The notes under the pieces: model-generated
What the model was told of the DNA's origin: nothing
The model's input: the letters and a program-made list of their open reading frames with translations, nothing else
Databases searched by the model: none
Position numbers and translations under genes: made by a program
In this document: positions 1-8,908 of the stretch, piece after piece
How positions within the stretch are numbered: the stretch's first letter is position 1
Layout: each line of letters opens with the position of its first letter
Source: Pontibacter silvestris
GTDB lineage: Bacteria; Bacteroidota; Bacteroidia; Cytophagales; Hymenobacteraceae
Length of the DNA: 64,000 bases
Direction: 5' to 3'
Assembly: GCF_020907275.1 (NCBI RefSeq)
Contig: NZ_JAJJWI010000017.1
Span: forward strand, 55,542-119,541

Positions 1-693
1 TACCAGGGAGCGTTTAGCTATAGGCAACAGGGCATGTTCAAGCGGGCAAGGGACTTTAGATACTGCCACAAATGTGGCTGGGTTCGGTAACTCCTGGCGT
101 TCCCGAACGAGCTGTACTTTTAGATTTTCATGTGTTAAGGTAAGACCTCTTCGTATCGTTTGCAGATGCTGCATATGTATACCACGGTACTTTTCGTATG
201 TATTCCGGAAGACTGTAATGCGATACATATATATCATTGTCTCTTTGCCCGGAAAAGTTTCCAGAAAAAGGTAGCCCTCATTATGATACATAGGTGTGAT
301 GCCCACTGTGCTTATTTCCAAGTGCCGCTCAATAAAATCATAAAGCTCCTTACCTTCTTCAATGGCATTATCAAACAATGGAGAAGCATATAGTATAATT
401 TCCTCAATCTGCTTCATAGCCTCATCATCTTCTATAATCTTCTCGTATACCAACTCCAGTTTTTCGAAGTCGGCACGGCTAATGCGTTTAGGAAACTGCT
501 CGTACACTAGCTTTTTGTGTTCCTTTACCTGTAGCATATTGCGGTAATGCATAATCAGGTCAGAGAAAACAGGGTAGAGGCGCTGCTTACCAAACTCTGC
601 TTTAGCTGTTTGCAGGTAAGCCAGCAGCATATATTTTTTATACTCGAAATCCAGCAGGCCTTCCGTTAGCCAGTTGACGGGTAGGGTGTTCAT
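1..693 (-). CDS. Conserved hypothetical protein, C-terminus cut by the window edge
   Basis: An uninterrupted minus-strand reading frame of 231 codons starts at the ATG at 693-691 and is still open at base 1, so the C-terminus lies outside the window. The protein begins MNTLPVNWLTEGLLDFEYKK and looks soluble, rich in charged helices and without a signal peptide or membrane segment. I recall similar N-termini in uncharacterised Cytophagales proteins but know no function. Short plus-strand frames in the same interval are its antisense shadows. The reading frame itself is certain; the role is unknown. Confidence 0.8.
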   Translation of the reverse strand, partial: MNTLPVNWLTEGLLDFEYKKYMLLAYLQTAKAEFGKQRLYPVFSDLIMHYRNMLQVKEHKKLVYEQFPKRISRADFEKLELVYEKIIEDDEAMKQIEEIILYASPLFDNAIEEGKELYDFIERHLEISTVGITPMYHNEGYLFLETFPGKETMIYMYRITVFRNTYEKYRGIHMQHLQTIRRGLTLTHENLKVQLVRERQELPNPATFVAVSKVPCPLEHALLPIAKRSLV

Positions 694-1177
694 AGCCTTC
701 AACTTTAGAGTTTAAGATTATACACTGGTTTTTAAAGAACATTAATATAAGCTTTTTACGCAACATTTGCTTCCAGTTATATAACAATAAGATGAAAAGT
801 GTACTCTTTAAAAATAAATTCTGCTCTCATGAATAAGCCTCAGAACCTAATCAGTTGTCCTTTTAAAGTAGATAATACCGTTGTTTTAGATAATTTCTTC
901 TATTAGAGGTGCTATATCTAAATGCTTTTATTAAATTACTACCGATTGTTTGTGTTGCACTGGTTTCTTTGTAATGCTTGCTTTTAAGTTCTGTTTTTTA
1001 CTCTCAATCTGCACATGATAGAACCTGTATTAGGCAGTAATAAAAGATCAGGAGTGGCGCACTATTTCTGGAAAATTGGCAGGCAATACATCTGCTGAAA
1101 ATAAATTACTGATTCTTAATATCTTGCCTTTTATTAAGCTGAAATAAATTATTTAACACCCTTAAATCTATAGATCA
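694..1177. other. Intergenic region between divergent genes
   Basis: This AT-rich stretch separates the minus-strand edge gene from the plus-strand ThuA-fusion gene, so it should hold both promoters. I found no exact TAnnTTTG element, no strong hairpin, and no convincing small reading frame or RNA gene. Confidence 0.5.
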
Positions 1178-4100
1178 ATGAAGATCAATGCGTCTGTAAG
1201 CGTATTTTTAGTCTTGTTGCTTATATGCTGTTCCTGTAGTAACAAACGCCCGGGAAAGCCAAAAGTACTTGTTTTCAGTAAGACCAGTGGTTTCCACCAT
1301 TCAGCTATTGCCGATGGTAACACTGCTATTATCAAATTAGGAGAAGAGAATGGTTTTGAGGTAGACACAACCACCAATGCCAGTTATTTTCAGGAGGATA
1401 GTCTTAAACAATACGCAGCAGTAGTTTTCTTAAGCACAACCGGAGATGTTCTAAACCATTACCAGGAGGCAGATTTTGAGCGTTACATTCAGGCTGGCGG
1501 TGGTTTTGTAGGCATACATGCTGCCACAGACACCGAATACGACTGGGGTTGGTACGGCAGGTTAGTAGGGGCTTACTTCGTGAGCCACCCTAGGCCGCAG
1601 GAAGCAGTTTTAAATGTCGTAAACCGTAATCATGCTTCAACCGAGCACCTGCCGGAACAGTGGAAAAGGACAGATGAGTGGTATAACTTTGATAAGCTGA
1701 ATAAAAATGTGAATGTGCTGATAGCGATTGATGAAAAAAGCTATGAAGGGGGAACAAATGGCGACATGCACCCTATGGCTTGGTACCATGATTATGAAGG
1801 CGGACGAGCTTTTTATACTGAACTGGGCCATACAGAAGAGTCTTACCAGAACCCGCAGTATCTGCAGCACATTTTAGGCGGCATACAGTATGCCATTGGT
1901 GATAACAAAGAGTTGGATTATGATAAGGCTGTTACACTGCGTGTGCCTGAAGATGACCGCTTTGTAAGGACAGTGCTTACGCAAGGCGCTTTCTTCGAAC
2001 CTACTGAAATGGCTATTCTCCCCAACCTGGATATTCTGGTGGCGCAGCGTCGTGGCGAGATCATGCTTTTTGATCATGAAACAGAGGATGTAAGGCAGGT
2101 AGGCTTTTTGGATGTTTACCACATGGCGCAGGTTCCGGATGTAAATGCAGAAGAAGGAGTGCTGGGCATTGCTGCTGATCCTGATTTCAGGGAGAATAAC
2201 TTTGTGTTTATCTACTATAGTCCTGCGGACACCTCTGTAAATCGTCTTTCTCGCTTTGTTTACAGGGATGGGGTGTTAGACATGAAGTCGGAGAAAGTTA
2301 TTCTGCAGCTTTACTCACAGCGGAATATCTGCTGCCATACCGGTGGTTCTATTGCTTTTGGCCCTGGTAATTTATTGTACTTGTCTACAGGCGACAACTC
2401 TACCCCGTTCGATGAAAAAGGCCAGCGCTATACCAATAATGGATATGCTCCTTTAGATGACCGTCCGGGGCATGAGCAGTTTGATGCCCGACGTACATCA
2501 GGTAACACCAACGATCTTCGGGGTAAAATTATCCGCATAAAAGTAAATGAAGATGGCACATATAGCATACCCGAAGGTAACCTTTTCCCGGGCAACAACC
2601 CAAAAGCACGACCAGAGATTTACACTATGGGCCACCGAAACCCATACCGCATTTCTGTAGATCAGAAGAACGGATACCTTTATTGGGGAGACGTAGGGCC
2701 GGATGCCCGTGAGGATAGCTTGATAGCCCGTGGCCCCAGAGGCTACGACGAAGTGAACCAGGCACGTAAGCCGGGCTACTTTGGCTGGCCCTTATTCATT
2801 GGAGATAACTACGCTTACCATCAGTACAATTATGCTACCGGAGATGCAGGGCCTACTGCCGACCCCGCCAAACCTGTTAATCGCTCCCGAAACAATACAG
2901 GTCTTCAGCAGTTGCCTCCGGCACAGCCAGCATTTATCTGGTATCCTTACGGAGAATCCCCAGACTTCCCGCAGGTAGGTTCTGGTGGCCGAAGTGCTAT
3001 GGCAGGTCCTGTTTATTATACCGATATGTACCCGCAAAGTACCCGCTATGCAGAATACTACAACGGCAAGCTCTTTATCTATGACTGGATTCGTAACTGG
3101 ATAAAGGTAGTAACTATGCTGCCTAACGGCGACTTAGATAAGATGGAACCATTTATAGAAAACGCCGACTTTGTAGCTCCTATGGACATGGAAGTAGGCC
3201 CTGACGGTAAAATTTATGTGCTGGAGTATGGGCAGGGGTGGTTTTCCAAAAACCCTGAGGCTGGTTTATCCCGGATTGACTACCTGTCAGGAAACCGCCC
3301 ACCTAAGATAAAAGAATTAACTGTAAACAAAACAAGTGGTAAACTGCCGTTTACAGCCATAGCCAAAGTGGAGGCTACTGATCCTGAGAACGACAGAATG
3401 CGTTATGTCTGGAAAGTTGGCAACAGAATAAAGGAAACTTGGGAGCCCACACTGGAATATACATTTGGTCGTGCCGGAGATAACGATATTAGTGTAGAAG
3501 TCTTTGACATAAAAAATGCTTCCGCAAAAAGTAACATAGTGTCCTTGTACGCCGGAAACGAGCAGCCTCAGGTTAACCTCGCATTGCAGGGTAACCGTAG
3601 TTTTTATTTCAAGGGCAAGCCAGTACAGTATCAGACAAAAATTGTAGACCCGGATGGTAGTGTAGACAAAAACAACCTTTTTATTTCTGCTGATTATGTT
3701 GAAGGAGTAGATCTGGCTGGTGCCTCTATGGGACATCAGGTAGTATCGGAAGAAATTTTAGGGAAAAACCTAATGCTGAACTCTGATTGCAAATCCTGTC
3801 ATCAGGTAGAGGAAAAATCCATTGGGCCTGCTTTTATGCAGGTGGCGCAGCGATACCGTAAAAACCCATCTGCTTACCTGCACCTCACTAACAAGATTAT
3901 TGAAGGCGGAAGTGGTGTATGGGGCGAAGCCAACATGCCAGCACACCCTGACATGAGTGCAACGGAAGCCCGGCAAATTGTAAAATGGGTGCTGTCGCTT
4001 GGAGAAACTGAAAATGCTAAGAAGTCTCTTCCTGCCAATGGTCAGCTTATGCCACAGGTAAGTACACAACAGCAGCAGAATACAATACTAAAACTTACTG

Positions 4101-4579
4101 CTACCTACACAGACCAGGGCGATGCAGGCATAAGGCCATTATCTGCTTCAGATGCTGTTTACTTGAGAAGCAACCTGATAGATGTGGCGGAGTTGTCAGA
4201 AGTAAAAGGCTTTGCCAGTAAAGATTCGTCTGGAAGTGAATATCTTGTTTTTCCGGCAGGGGAGGCATGGCTGAAAGTCGAGCAGCTTGATTTAACAGGC
4301 ATCAGAGGAATCGGATTAGCAGGTTTTGGCAGCGGGCAAGCGAACCAATACCAGGTAGAGGTGCGGTTAGGGCAGCCAACAGGCCGCAAAATAGGAGAAG
4401 GGCAAATCAGCTTTAGTACTGCTAACGGAAGAGAAACTGCTATTGTATCTATACAGCAGGTAGTAAACAAAGAGCTTAATGATGTATATATTGTGGTGAA
4501 GCCGCTTTCTGCTGCAGGAGGGAGAAAACCGCTCCTGAAAACGGTACAGTTCCTTCCTCAGACAAGTCCGGCGTTATAA
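1178..4579 (+). CDS. ThuA / sorbosone-dehydrogenase / cytochrome c fusion lipoprotein
   Basis: A 1133-residue exported multidomain protein. The N-terminus has a lipoprotein-type signal ending in a Cys cluster (C17, C18, C20). Residues about 30-240 form a ThuA-like domain (KVLVFSKTSGFHHSAI, GFVGIHAATD). About 250-690 form a PQQ-type glucose/sorbosone dehydrogenase beta-propeller (GVLGIAADPDF, MGHRNPYRI, GPDGKIYVLEYG). About 700-800 look PKD/Ig-like. About 850-950 are a class I cytochrome c with C871-K-S-C874-H875 and a likely Met920 axial ligand. The C-terminal ~130 residues resemble a CBM6-type beta-sandwich. The architecture suggests envelope oxidation of a sugar or polyol with electrons passed to the haem. 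This fusion is common in Bacteroidota; the substrate is unknown. A strong terminator follows. Confidence 0.88.
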   Translation: MKINASVSVFLVLLLICCSCSNKRPGKPKVLVFSKTSGFHHSAIADGNTAIIKLGEENGFEVDTTTNASYFQEDSLKQYAAVVFLSTTGDVLNHYQEADFERYIQAGGGFVGIHAATDTEYDWGWYGRLVGAYFVSHPRPQEAVLNVVNRNHASTEHLPEQWKRTDEWYNFDKLNKNVNVLIAIDEKSYEGGTNGDMHPMAWYHDYEGGRAFYTELGHTEESYQNPQYLQHILGGIQYAIGDNKELDYDKAVTLRVPEDDRFVRTVLTQGAFFEPTEMAILPNLDILVAQRRGEIMLFDHETEDVRQVGFLDVYHMAQVPDVNAEEGVLGIAADPDFRENNFVFIYYSPADTSVNRLSRFVYRDGVLDMKSEKVILQLYSQRNICCHTGGSIAFGPGNLLYLSTGDNSTPFDEKGQRYTNNGYAPLDDRPGHEQFDARRTSGNTNDLRGKIIRIKVNEDGTYSIPEGNLFPGNNPKARPEIYTMGHRNPYRISVDQKNGYLYWGDVGPDAREDSLIARGPRGYDEVNQARKPGYFGWPLFIGDNYAYHQYNYATGDAGPTADPAKPVNRSRNNTGLQQLPPAQPAFIWYPYGESPDFPQVGSGGRSAMAGPVYYTDMYPQSTRYAEYYNGKLFIYDWIRNWIKVVTMLPNGDLDKMEPFIENADFVAPMDMEVGPDGKIYVLEYGQGWFSKNPEAGLSRIDYLSGNRPPKIKELTVNKTSGKLPFTAIAKVEATDPENDRMRYVWKVGNRIKETWEPTLEYTFGRAGDNDISVEVFDIKNASAKSNIVSLYAGNEQPQVNLALQGNRSFYFKGKPVQYQTKIVDPDGSVDKNNLFISADYVEGVDLAGASMGHQVVSEEILGKNLMLNSDCKSCHQVEEKSIGPAFMQVAQRYRKNPSAYLHLTNKIIEGGSGVWGEANMPAHPDMSATEARQIVKWVLSLGETENAKKSLPANGQLMPQVSTQQQQNTILKLTATYTDQGDAGIRPLSASDAVYLRSNLIDVAELSEVKGFASKDSSGSEYLVFPAGEAWLKVEQLDLTGIRGIGLAGFGSGQANQYQVEVRLGQPTGRKIGEGQISFSTANGRETAIVSIQQVVNKELNDVYIVVKPLSAAGGRKPLLKTVQFLPQTSPAL

Positions 4580-4610
4580 TAGATCATGTAGATTAACTGT
4601 TTCTTTTTGT

Positions 4611-4647
4611 AAAGGAGGCTTATCTTTAACATAAGCCTCCTTTTTTT
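4611..4647 (+). terminator. Rho-independent terminator after the ThuA-fusion gene
   Basis: AAAGGAGGCTTAT at 4611-4623 pairs with ATAAGCCTCCTTT at 4631-4643, with a 7-nt loop and a T-run continuing to 4647. Confidence 0.9.
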
Positions 4648-4698
4648 ATGAGAACACTATTATTTATGCCGCTCTTAATGTAAACTTCAAAAAATGTG

Positions 4699-4731
4699 TT
4701 GGTTTTAGAATAATCAATTTACGTACCTTTG
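4699..4731 (+). promoter_or_regulatory. Bacteroidota-type promoter for the ROK kinase
   Basis: TTGG at 4699-4702 and TACCTTTG at 4724-4731 match the -33 TTG / -7 TAnnTTTG pattern with a spacing of 21 bp. The leader to the ATG at 4761 would be about 25 nt. It lies just downstream of the previous terminator. Confidence 0.5.
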
Positions 4732-4760
4732 GCCCCTCATTATTTCAAAAGGATTTTCAA

Positions 4761-5627
4761 ATGTATAGTTCAATTGTCTTAGGAGTAGACATCGGAGGGT
4801 CACATATTACAGCTGCTTTGATTGATCTGGAATTAAAGAACATACTTCCCAATACGCTGACACGTGAACGGGTGAATGCACAAGGTACAGTAGAGGAGAT
4901 AATAACTACATGGGCTAATGTAATAGAAATGGCCTTTGCAAAAAGTTCTGGTGCTTCAAAAAGAATCGGCATAGCTATACCAGGCCCATTTGAGTATGAG
5001 AAAGGAATTTCGTTAATGCAGAACCAGAATAAATATGATGCCCTTTACGGGGTAAATGTAAAAGAGCTGCTAGGAGAGAAGTTAGGGATAAGCAAAGATG
5101 ATGTTAATCTGGTTAACGATGCAGGGTGTTTTCTGAAGGGAGAAGTTTTTGCCGGAGCAGCTGTGGGGGCTGGCAAAGCTATTGGCTTAACACTTGGTAC
5201 AGGCTTAGGTACCGCCAGGTATGCTGACGGTATTGCCGCTGATGCAGATTTATGGAATGCACCTTTAAAAAGCAGTATCGCAGAAGAATATATTTCTACC
5301 CGAGGCTTAGTTAATACATATAAAGAACTGTCTGGCCTACCTGTTAAAGATGTAAAAGAGCTTGCCGGACTGTATAAGGCAGACCCTTATGCTAGACAAG
5401 CTTTTGAAGTTTTTGCCGATAACCTATCCTTGTTCTTAGCATCATTTATCAAAGCCGACAATCCGGAGGTTGTGGTTGTTGGAGGAAATATTGCCAATGC
5501 CTGGGAACTGTTTATACCTATTGCTGAAGAGAAATTGGCTGAACAGGAAATATATGTTCCTTTACGCAGAGCGGTATTAGGAGAAGAAGCTGCTTTAATT
5601 GGCGCAGCAAGTTCCTGGAGTGAGTAA
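4761..5627 (+). CDS. ROK-family sugar kinase lacking the zinc motif
   Basis: A 288-residue ASKHA-fold kinase predicted to phosphorylate a hexose with ATP in the cytoplasm. Seen: phosphate-1 loop DIGGSHITAALID at the N-terminus, catalytic Asp120 in VNDAGCFLKGE, glycine-rich TLGTGLGTARYADG, and the adenosine motif VVVVGGNIANAWE. The length is slightly short for the family. The usual ROK zinc-binding signature (GHM followed by CxCGxxGC) is absent; the equivalent stretch reads ADADLWNAPLKSS. Several Bacteroidota ROK proteins share this loss, so activity is plausible but the sugar cannot be named. It has its own promoter and is followed by an SDR after 82 nt, perhaps cotranscribed. Confidence 0.85.
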   Translation: MYSSIVLGVDIGGSHITAALIDLELKNILPNTLTRERVNAQGTVEEIITTWANVIEMAFAKSSGASKRIGIAIPGPFEYEKGISLMQNQNKYDALYGVNVKELLGEKLGISKDDVNLVNDAGCFLKGEVFAGAAVGAGKAIGLTLGTGLGTARYADGIAADADLWNAPLKSSIAEEYISTRGLVNTYKELSGLPVKDVKELAGLYKADPYARQAFEVFADNLSLFLASFIKADNPEVVVVGGNIANAWELFIPIAEEKLAEQEIYVPLRRAVLGEEAALIGAASSWSE

Positions 5628-5709
5628 GTTAAAATAAAGGATACTTTTTGATGCCATGTATAGTACTTTTCTCGTTTAAGTGAACATTATAAGCCTTTTG
5701 AATACCTAA

Positions 5710-6492
5710 ATGAAAGAATATTATTCCTCTAAAACTGTACTTATTACCGGCGGTGCGCAAGGTATAGGGCGGGGCATGGCACAGGCCTTTGCAAAAGCAG
5801 GGGCAAACGTAATAATAACTGACAATGATAAGGAAGCCGGGCAGGAAGCAACGCAATGGTTTCTGGAACAAAACCTTAAGGTGACTTTTTTACCTTGTGA
5901 TGTTGCCGATGAAGAGCAGGTAAAAGAGCTGATGGAACAGGTGAAAGAAAAGTATGGGCAACTGGATGTGCTCATTAATAATGCCGGTATAGCTAACCCC
6001 TCCGTGGGTCCTTTACAAGACATGGACCTGGCAGACTTTGATCGTGTGTTGGCTGTGAACCTGCGGGGGCCATTGCTATGTACCAAATATGCGCTTGCTT
6101 TGCTGGAGAAAGCTGAACATCCTGCTGTACTTAATATTTCTTCTACAAGAGCTTTTATGTCGGAACCGAACACCTTTCCTTACTCTGCCTCTAAAGGAGG
6201 TTTGGAAGCACTTACACATTCCCTTGCTATTAGCCTTACCGAGCCCCGAATAAGGGTAAATGCCATTGCGCCAGGCTGGATAGAAACAGGCCGTTGGGAA
6301 AAGAAAAGCAAACGCTATGTACCGCAGCACAGCCAACAGGATAAGGAACAGCATCCTGTTGGTAGAGTTGGTACGCCAGAAGACATAGCGGAAGCAGCCT
6401 TGTTCTTGTGTTCTGATAAAGCTGGTTTTATAACTGGCCAAAGCATTACAATTGACGGAGGCATGACCGTGAAAATGATCTATGCTGAGTAG
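5710..6492 (+). CDS. Short-chain dehydrogenase/reductase (SDR)
   Basis: A 260-residue classical SDR, predicted to be a cytoplasmic NAD(P)-dependent oxidoreductase. Seen: Rossmann motif TGGAQGIG (residues 13-20), NNAG (90-93), catalytic Ser144/145 in NISSTRAF, and the Tyr158-x-x-x-Lys162 pair in YSASK. Asp38-type acidic residues after the second strand (IITDNDKE) favour NAD over NADP. The C-terminal ITGQSITIDGGMTV is typical of the family. It follows the ROK kinase on the same strand, which fits a role in sugar or polyol metabolism, but SDR sequence alone does not give a substrate. Confidence 0.88.
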   Translation: MKEYYSSKTVLITGGAQGIGRGMAQAFAKAGANVIITDNDKEAGQEATQWFLEQNLKVTFLPCDVADEEQVKELMEQVKEKYGQLDVLINNAGIANPSVGPLQDMDLADFDRVLAVNLRGPLLCTKYALALLEKAEHPAVLNISSTRAFMSEPNTFPYSASKGGLEALTHSLAISLTEPRIRVNAIAPGWIETGRWEKKSKRYVPQHSQQDKEQHPVGRVGTPEDIAEAALFLCSDKAGFITGQSITIDGGMTVKMIYAE

Positions 6493-6606
6493 TTAACGCT
6501 GTAGTTATATTGTACAGCGCATGTGCCTTTTATCGTCTCGAAAAGCATAAGTAAAACCTTTGGTGCTATAATGTCGGTAAAACTAGAAGGCTAAATACTT
6601 CTGTTA

Positions 6607-7245
6607 ATGATTCAAGCACCACAATCACCAACACTTTTGTACATCACAAACCCCATGTGTGCCTGGTGTTACGGGTTTACGCATGTTGTCAGACGCCTGC
6701 GGGCTCTGTGGCACGGCAGGCTTAATGTACGTGTACTATGTGGCGGTTTAAATGCGTATGCCACAGAACCTTTACATCAAGAAGAAAAAGAACATTTAGC
6801 CATTAGCTGGCATCGGGTGCAGGAGCGCGCGAATGTTCCATTCGATTACAGGTTCTTTATAAAGAAAAACTTTGTTTTTAATACGGAGCCTGTCTGCAGA
6901 GCTTTGCTCTGCGTTAAGCTGTTGCGTCCGGTCCTGACGCTGGAGGTATTGCGAGCACTACACTCTGCTTTTTTTGCTGATGGGGTAGATGTTACAGATT
7001 CTGCCGTGCTGGTTCGTGTTGTAGGTTTGTTTGGCATATCAGAGAATCTGTTTCTTACTTTATTTGAGTCTGAGGAAATTATGCAGCAAATGGAGGACGA
7101 ATTTACCTATGTATATGATATAGGAGCTACCAACTTTCCGAGTATTTATCTTAACACCGACCATGGTGCTAAACAGGTTACTAAAGGTTATTTTGAGCTA
7201 GATCAGTTGGAGCAGCGTTTACTGCAGGTACTGGAAAGTGCCTAG
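6607..7245 (+). CDS. DsbA-family thioredoxin-fold protein
   Basis: A 212-residue protein with a thioredoxin-like fold and active-site C18-A-W-C21 near the N-terminus (TNPMCAWCYGF), followed by a helical insertion and a cis-Pro loop (ATNFPSIYL). It belongs to the DsbA/FrnE-like cytoplasmic group: there is no signal peptide, and the CxWC form with a preceding proline is typical of bacterial 2-hydroxychromene isomerase/FrnE relatives. The likely role is thiol-disulfide or glutathione-type chemistry; the partner is unknown. Neighbours give no functional hint. Confidence 0.8.
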   Translation: MIQAPQSPTLLYITNPMCAWCYGFTHVVRRLRALWHGRLNVRVLCGGLNAYATEPLHQEEKEHLAISWHRVQERANVPFDYRFFIKKNFVFNTEPVCRALLCVKLLRPVLTLEVLRALHSAFFADGVDVTDSAVLVRVVGLFGISENLFLTLFESEEIMQQMEDEFTYVYDIGATNFPSIYLNTDHGAKQVTKGYFELDQLEQRLLQVLESA

Positions 7246-7482
7246 CAGTTTCATTAACTATTAGTTAACGTATATTATGTGAAGGCGTGATAGGTACTTA
7301 TAAGTTGTGCTTGACTGATTAAAAATCTACAGGTTACTGAGAGAATTGTTTTTAATTAGCATTCTTATGCAGTACATATTTAACATCTAAAAATAAAGAT
7401 GTTTATACATCTATTTTTTAAATATTAAATAACATGTATATTTATGTGCTAAAATATATTTCTTATAGCGACCTAAACATAT

Positions 7483-7842
7483 ATGAGAAGTAAAATAACA
7501 ACAAACCAGGTAGATGAGTACCTGGAGAAACTGCCATCTGATAAACTACAGTTAGCTAAAGAAGTACGACGAATAGTTCAGGATTCAGTATCACACCTGG
7601 AAGAAACAGTACGTTGGGATATTCCCTGCTATTTTTTCTATGGCCCTGTTTGTTATTTTTCCTCCTCTCGTAGTGGTATCCATTTCGGGTTTTTCCGTGG
7701 AAAGGAGCTCTCAGATCCAGCCCACAAGCTAGTGAGCCGTAATGGGCAATATCCACACATTAAAATCCGTACGCTCAGCGACGTAGATGAGGCCTATTTT
7801 GTTGATCTCATACGGGAAGCTGTATTGCTGAACCAGAACTGA
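7483..7842 (+). CDS. DUF1801 (YdhG-like) domain protein
   Basis: A 119-residue protein with the DUF1801 layout: an N-terminal helix (VDEYLEKLPSDKLQLAKEVRRIV), the ETVRWDIPCYFF segment, and strands ending HIKIRTLSDVDEAYFVDLIREAV. The fold resembles the frataxin-like YdhG/YdeI group. The biochemical function of the family is not established. It is soluble with no signal peptide. Its stop codon lies 1 nt from the stop of the convergent CDF transporter, with no terminator between them, so the two transcripts must overlap. Confidence 0.75.
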   Translation: MRSKITTNQVDEYLEKLPSDKLQLAKEVRRIVQDSVSHLEETVRWDIPCYFFYGPVCYFSSSRSGIHFGFFRGKELSDPAHKLVSRNGQYPHIKIRTLSDVDEAYFVDLIREAVLLNQN

Positions 7843-7843
7843 T

Positions 7844-8764
7844 CTAGGCACTACAGTTCAGCTGACTACATTCCTGATCCGGTATTTCTAGCTCCATGGT
7901 AACATGGCCTATATATATATCTGCCATTGCGTTTCGTACATTTTGTTTTATCTGCTCAGCGTCCTGTAGTTGCAGGTTTGCATCTACAACAGCATGTAAA
8001 GTGAGTACATGGTTTATGCCGTCTAAAGTCCAGATGTGCAGGTCGTGCACAGATTTTATTGCTGATATCTGTTCCAGTCGGGCCTGTACCTCAGCTGGGT
8101 TTATATGCGGTGGTGTACCCTGTAACATAATTTTCATGCTCTCCCGCAGGTTTTGTACTACATTATAAAGTACATAGATGGTAATAGCCAAGGATAGCAG
8201 CGGGTCTATAACCGGAAAATTGAAAAAGTACAATACAATACCACCGACCAACACAGCTACCCATCCTAACACATCCTCCATTAGGTGTAAGCGCACTACC
8301 CGCTCATTCAGAGAAGGCCCTCCTTTTAATTTGAGTACGGCTGCACCGTTTACAATTATACCCAGTACAGCAAAGCCGATCATTCCGGTGGCATTTACAG
8401 GCTGAGGGTTAAAAATACGGGGTATTGCTTCTGACAAAACAATAAAGGAACCTACTAAAAGAACCACCGAGTTTATTACTGCTCCGAGCATAGAGAAGCG
8501 CTTGTAACCGAACGTATAATTCTGATCGCGACCACGTTTGGCCACTTTCTCAAAGTACCAGGCTAACCCAAGCGATAGAGAGTCGCCAAGGTCATGGAGT
8601 GCATCAGAGAGTATAGCTACACTGTTAATCCAGAGGCCACCGAAAATTTCCAGAATGGTAAACCCCAGGTTCAGGAAGAAAGCTACTTTAATATTACTGC
8701 CGGCATGATGATGGTGATGCCCATGCCCTGCATGGTTATGATTATGATGATGTGCGTGTGCCAT
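7844..8764 (-). CDS. Cation diffusion facilitator (CDF) metal exporter
   Basis: A 306-residue inner-membrane CDF/CzcD-type transporter expected to export Zn(II) or a similar divalent cation by proton antiport. I chose the ATG at 8764 because the protein then begins with the His-rich MAHAHHHNHNHAGHGHHHHH tail typical of CDF proteins; an upstream start at 8815 would add 17 poorly conserved residues. Six membrane segments are visible. Metal-site residues lie in SDALHDLGD (D54, H57, D58, D61) and HLMEDVLG. The C-terminal cytoplasmic domain (about 210-300) has the DLHIWTL motif. It is divergent from a two-component system, so that system may sense metal or envelope stress. Confidence 0.9.
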   Translation of the reverse strand: MAHAHHHNHNHAGHGHHHHHAGSNIKVAFFLNLGFTILEIFGGLWINSVAILSDALHDLGDSLSLGLAWYFEKVAKRGRDQNYTFGYKRFSMLGAVINSVVLLVGSFIVLSEAIPRIFNPQPVNATGMIGFAVLGIIVNGAAVLKLKGGPSLNERVVRLHLMEDVLGWVAVLVGGIVLYFFNFPVIDPLLSLAITIYVLYNVVQNLRESMKIMLQGTPPHINPAEVQARLEQISAIKSVHDLHIWTLDGINHVLTLHAVVDANLQLQDAEQIKQNVRNAMADIYIGHVTMELEIPDQECSQLNCSA

Positions 8765-8847
8765 ATTTATAAAAACGAATAGCAAATTAATCAGATATAT
8801 GCCAAAGTGCAACAACTTCTATATTCAGCTGTTTAACATCTAATGAC

Positions 8848-8855
8848 TACATTTG
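8848..8855 (+). promoter_or_regulatory. -7 element before the response regulator
   Basis: TACATTTG matches the Bacteroidota -7 consensus TAnnTTTG. The -33 region is weak. It would start transcription near 8862, about 47 nt before the response-regulator ATG. Confidence 0.35.
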
Positions 8856-8908
8856 CATGAAAGTACTGTTTTACAAGCGGAACATTGCACCTAAATCTAA
8901 TTAAGTTC

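Noticed and set aside
74..547. Three plus-strand frames of 61-77 codons at the left edge
   Set aside because: They are antisense to the clean 231-codon minus-strand frame and look non-protein-like.
3317..3736. 139-codon minus-strand frame inside the ThuA-fusion gene
   Set aside because: Antisense to conserved cytochrome/PKD coding sequence; composition is not protein-like.
5721..6173. 150-codon minus-strand frame across the SDR gene
   Set aside because: Antisense shadow; the SDR motifs on the plus strand are complete.
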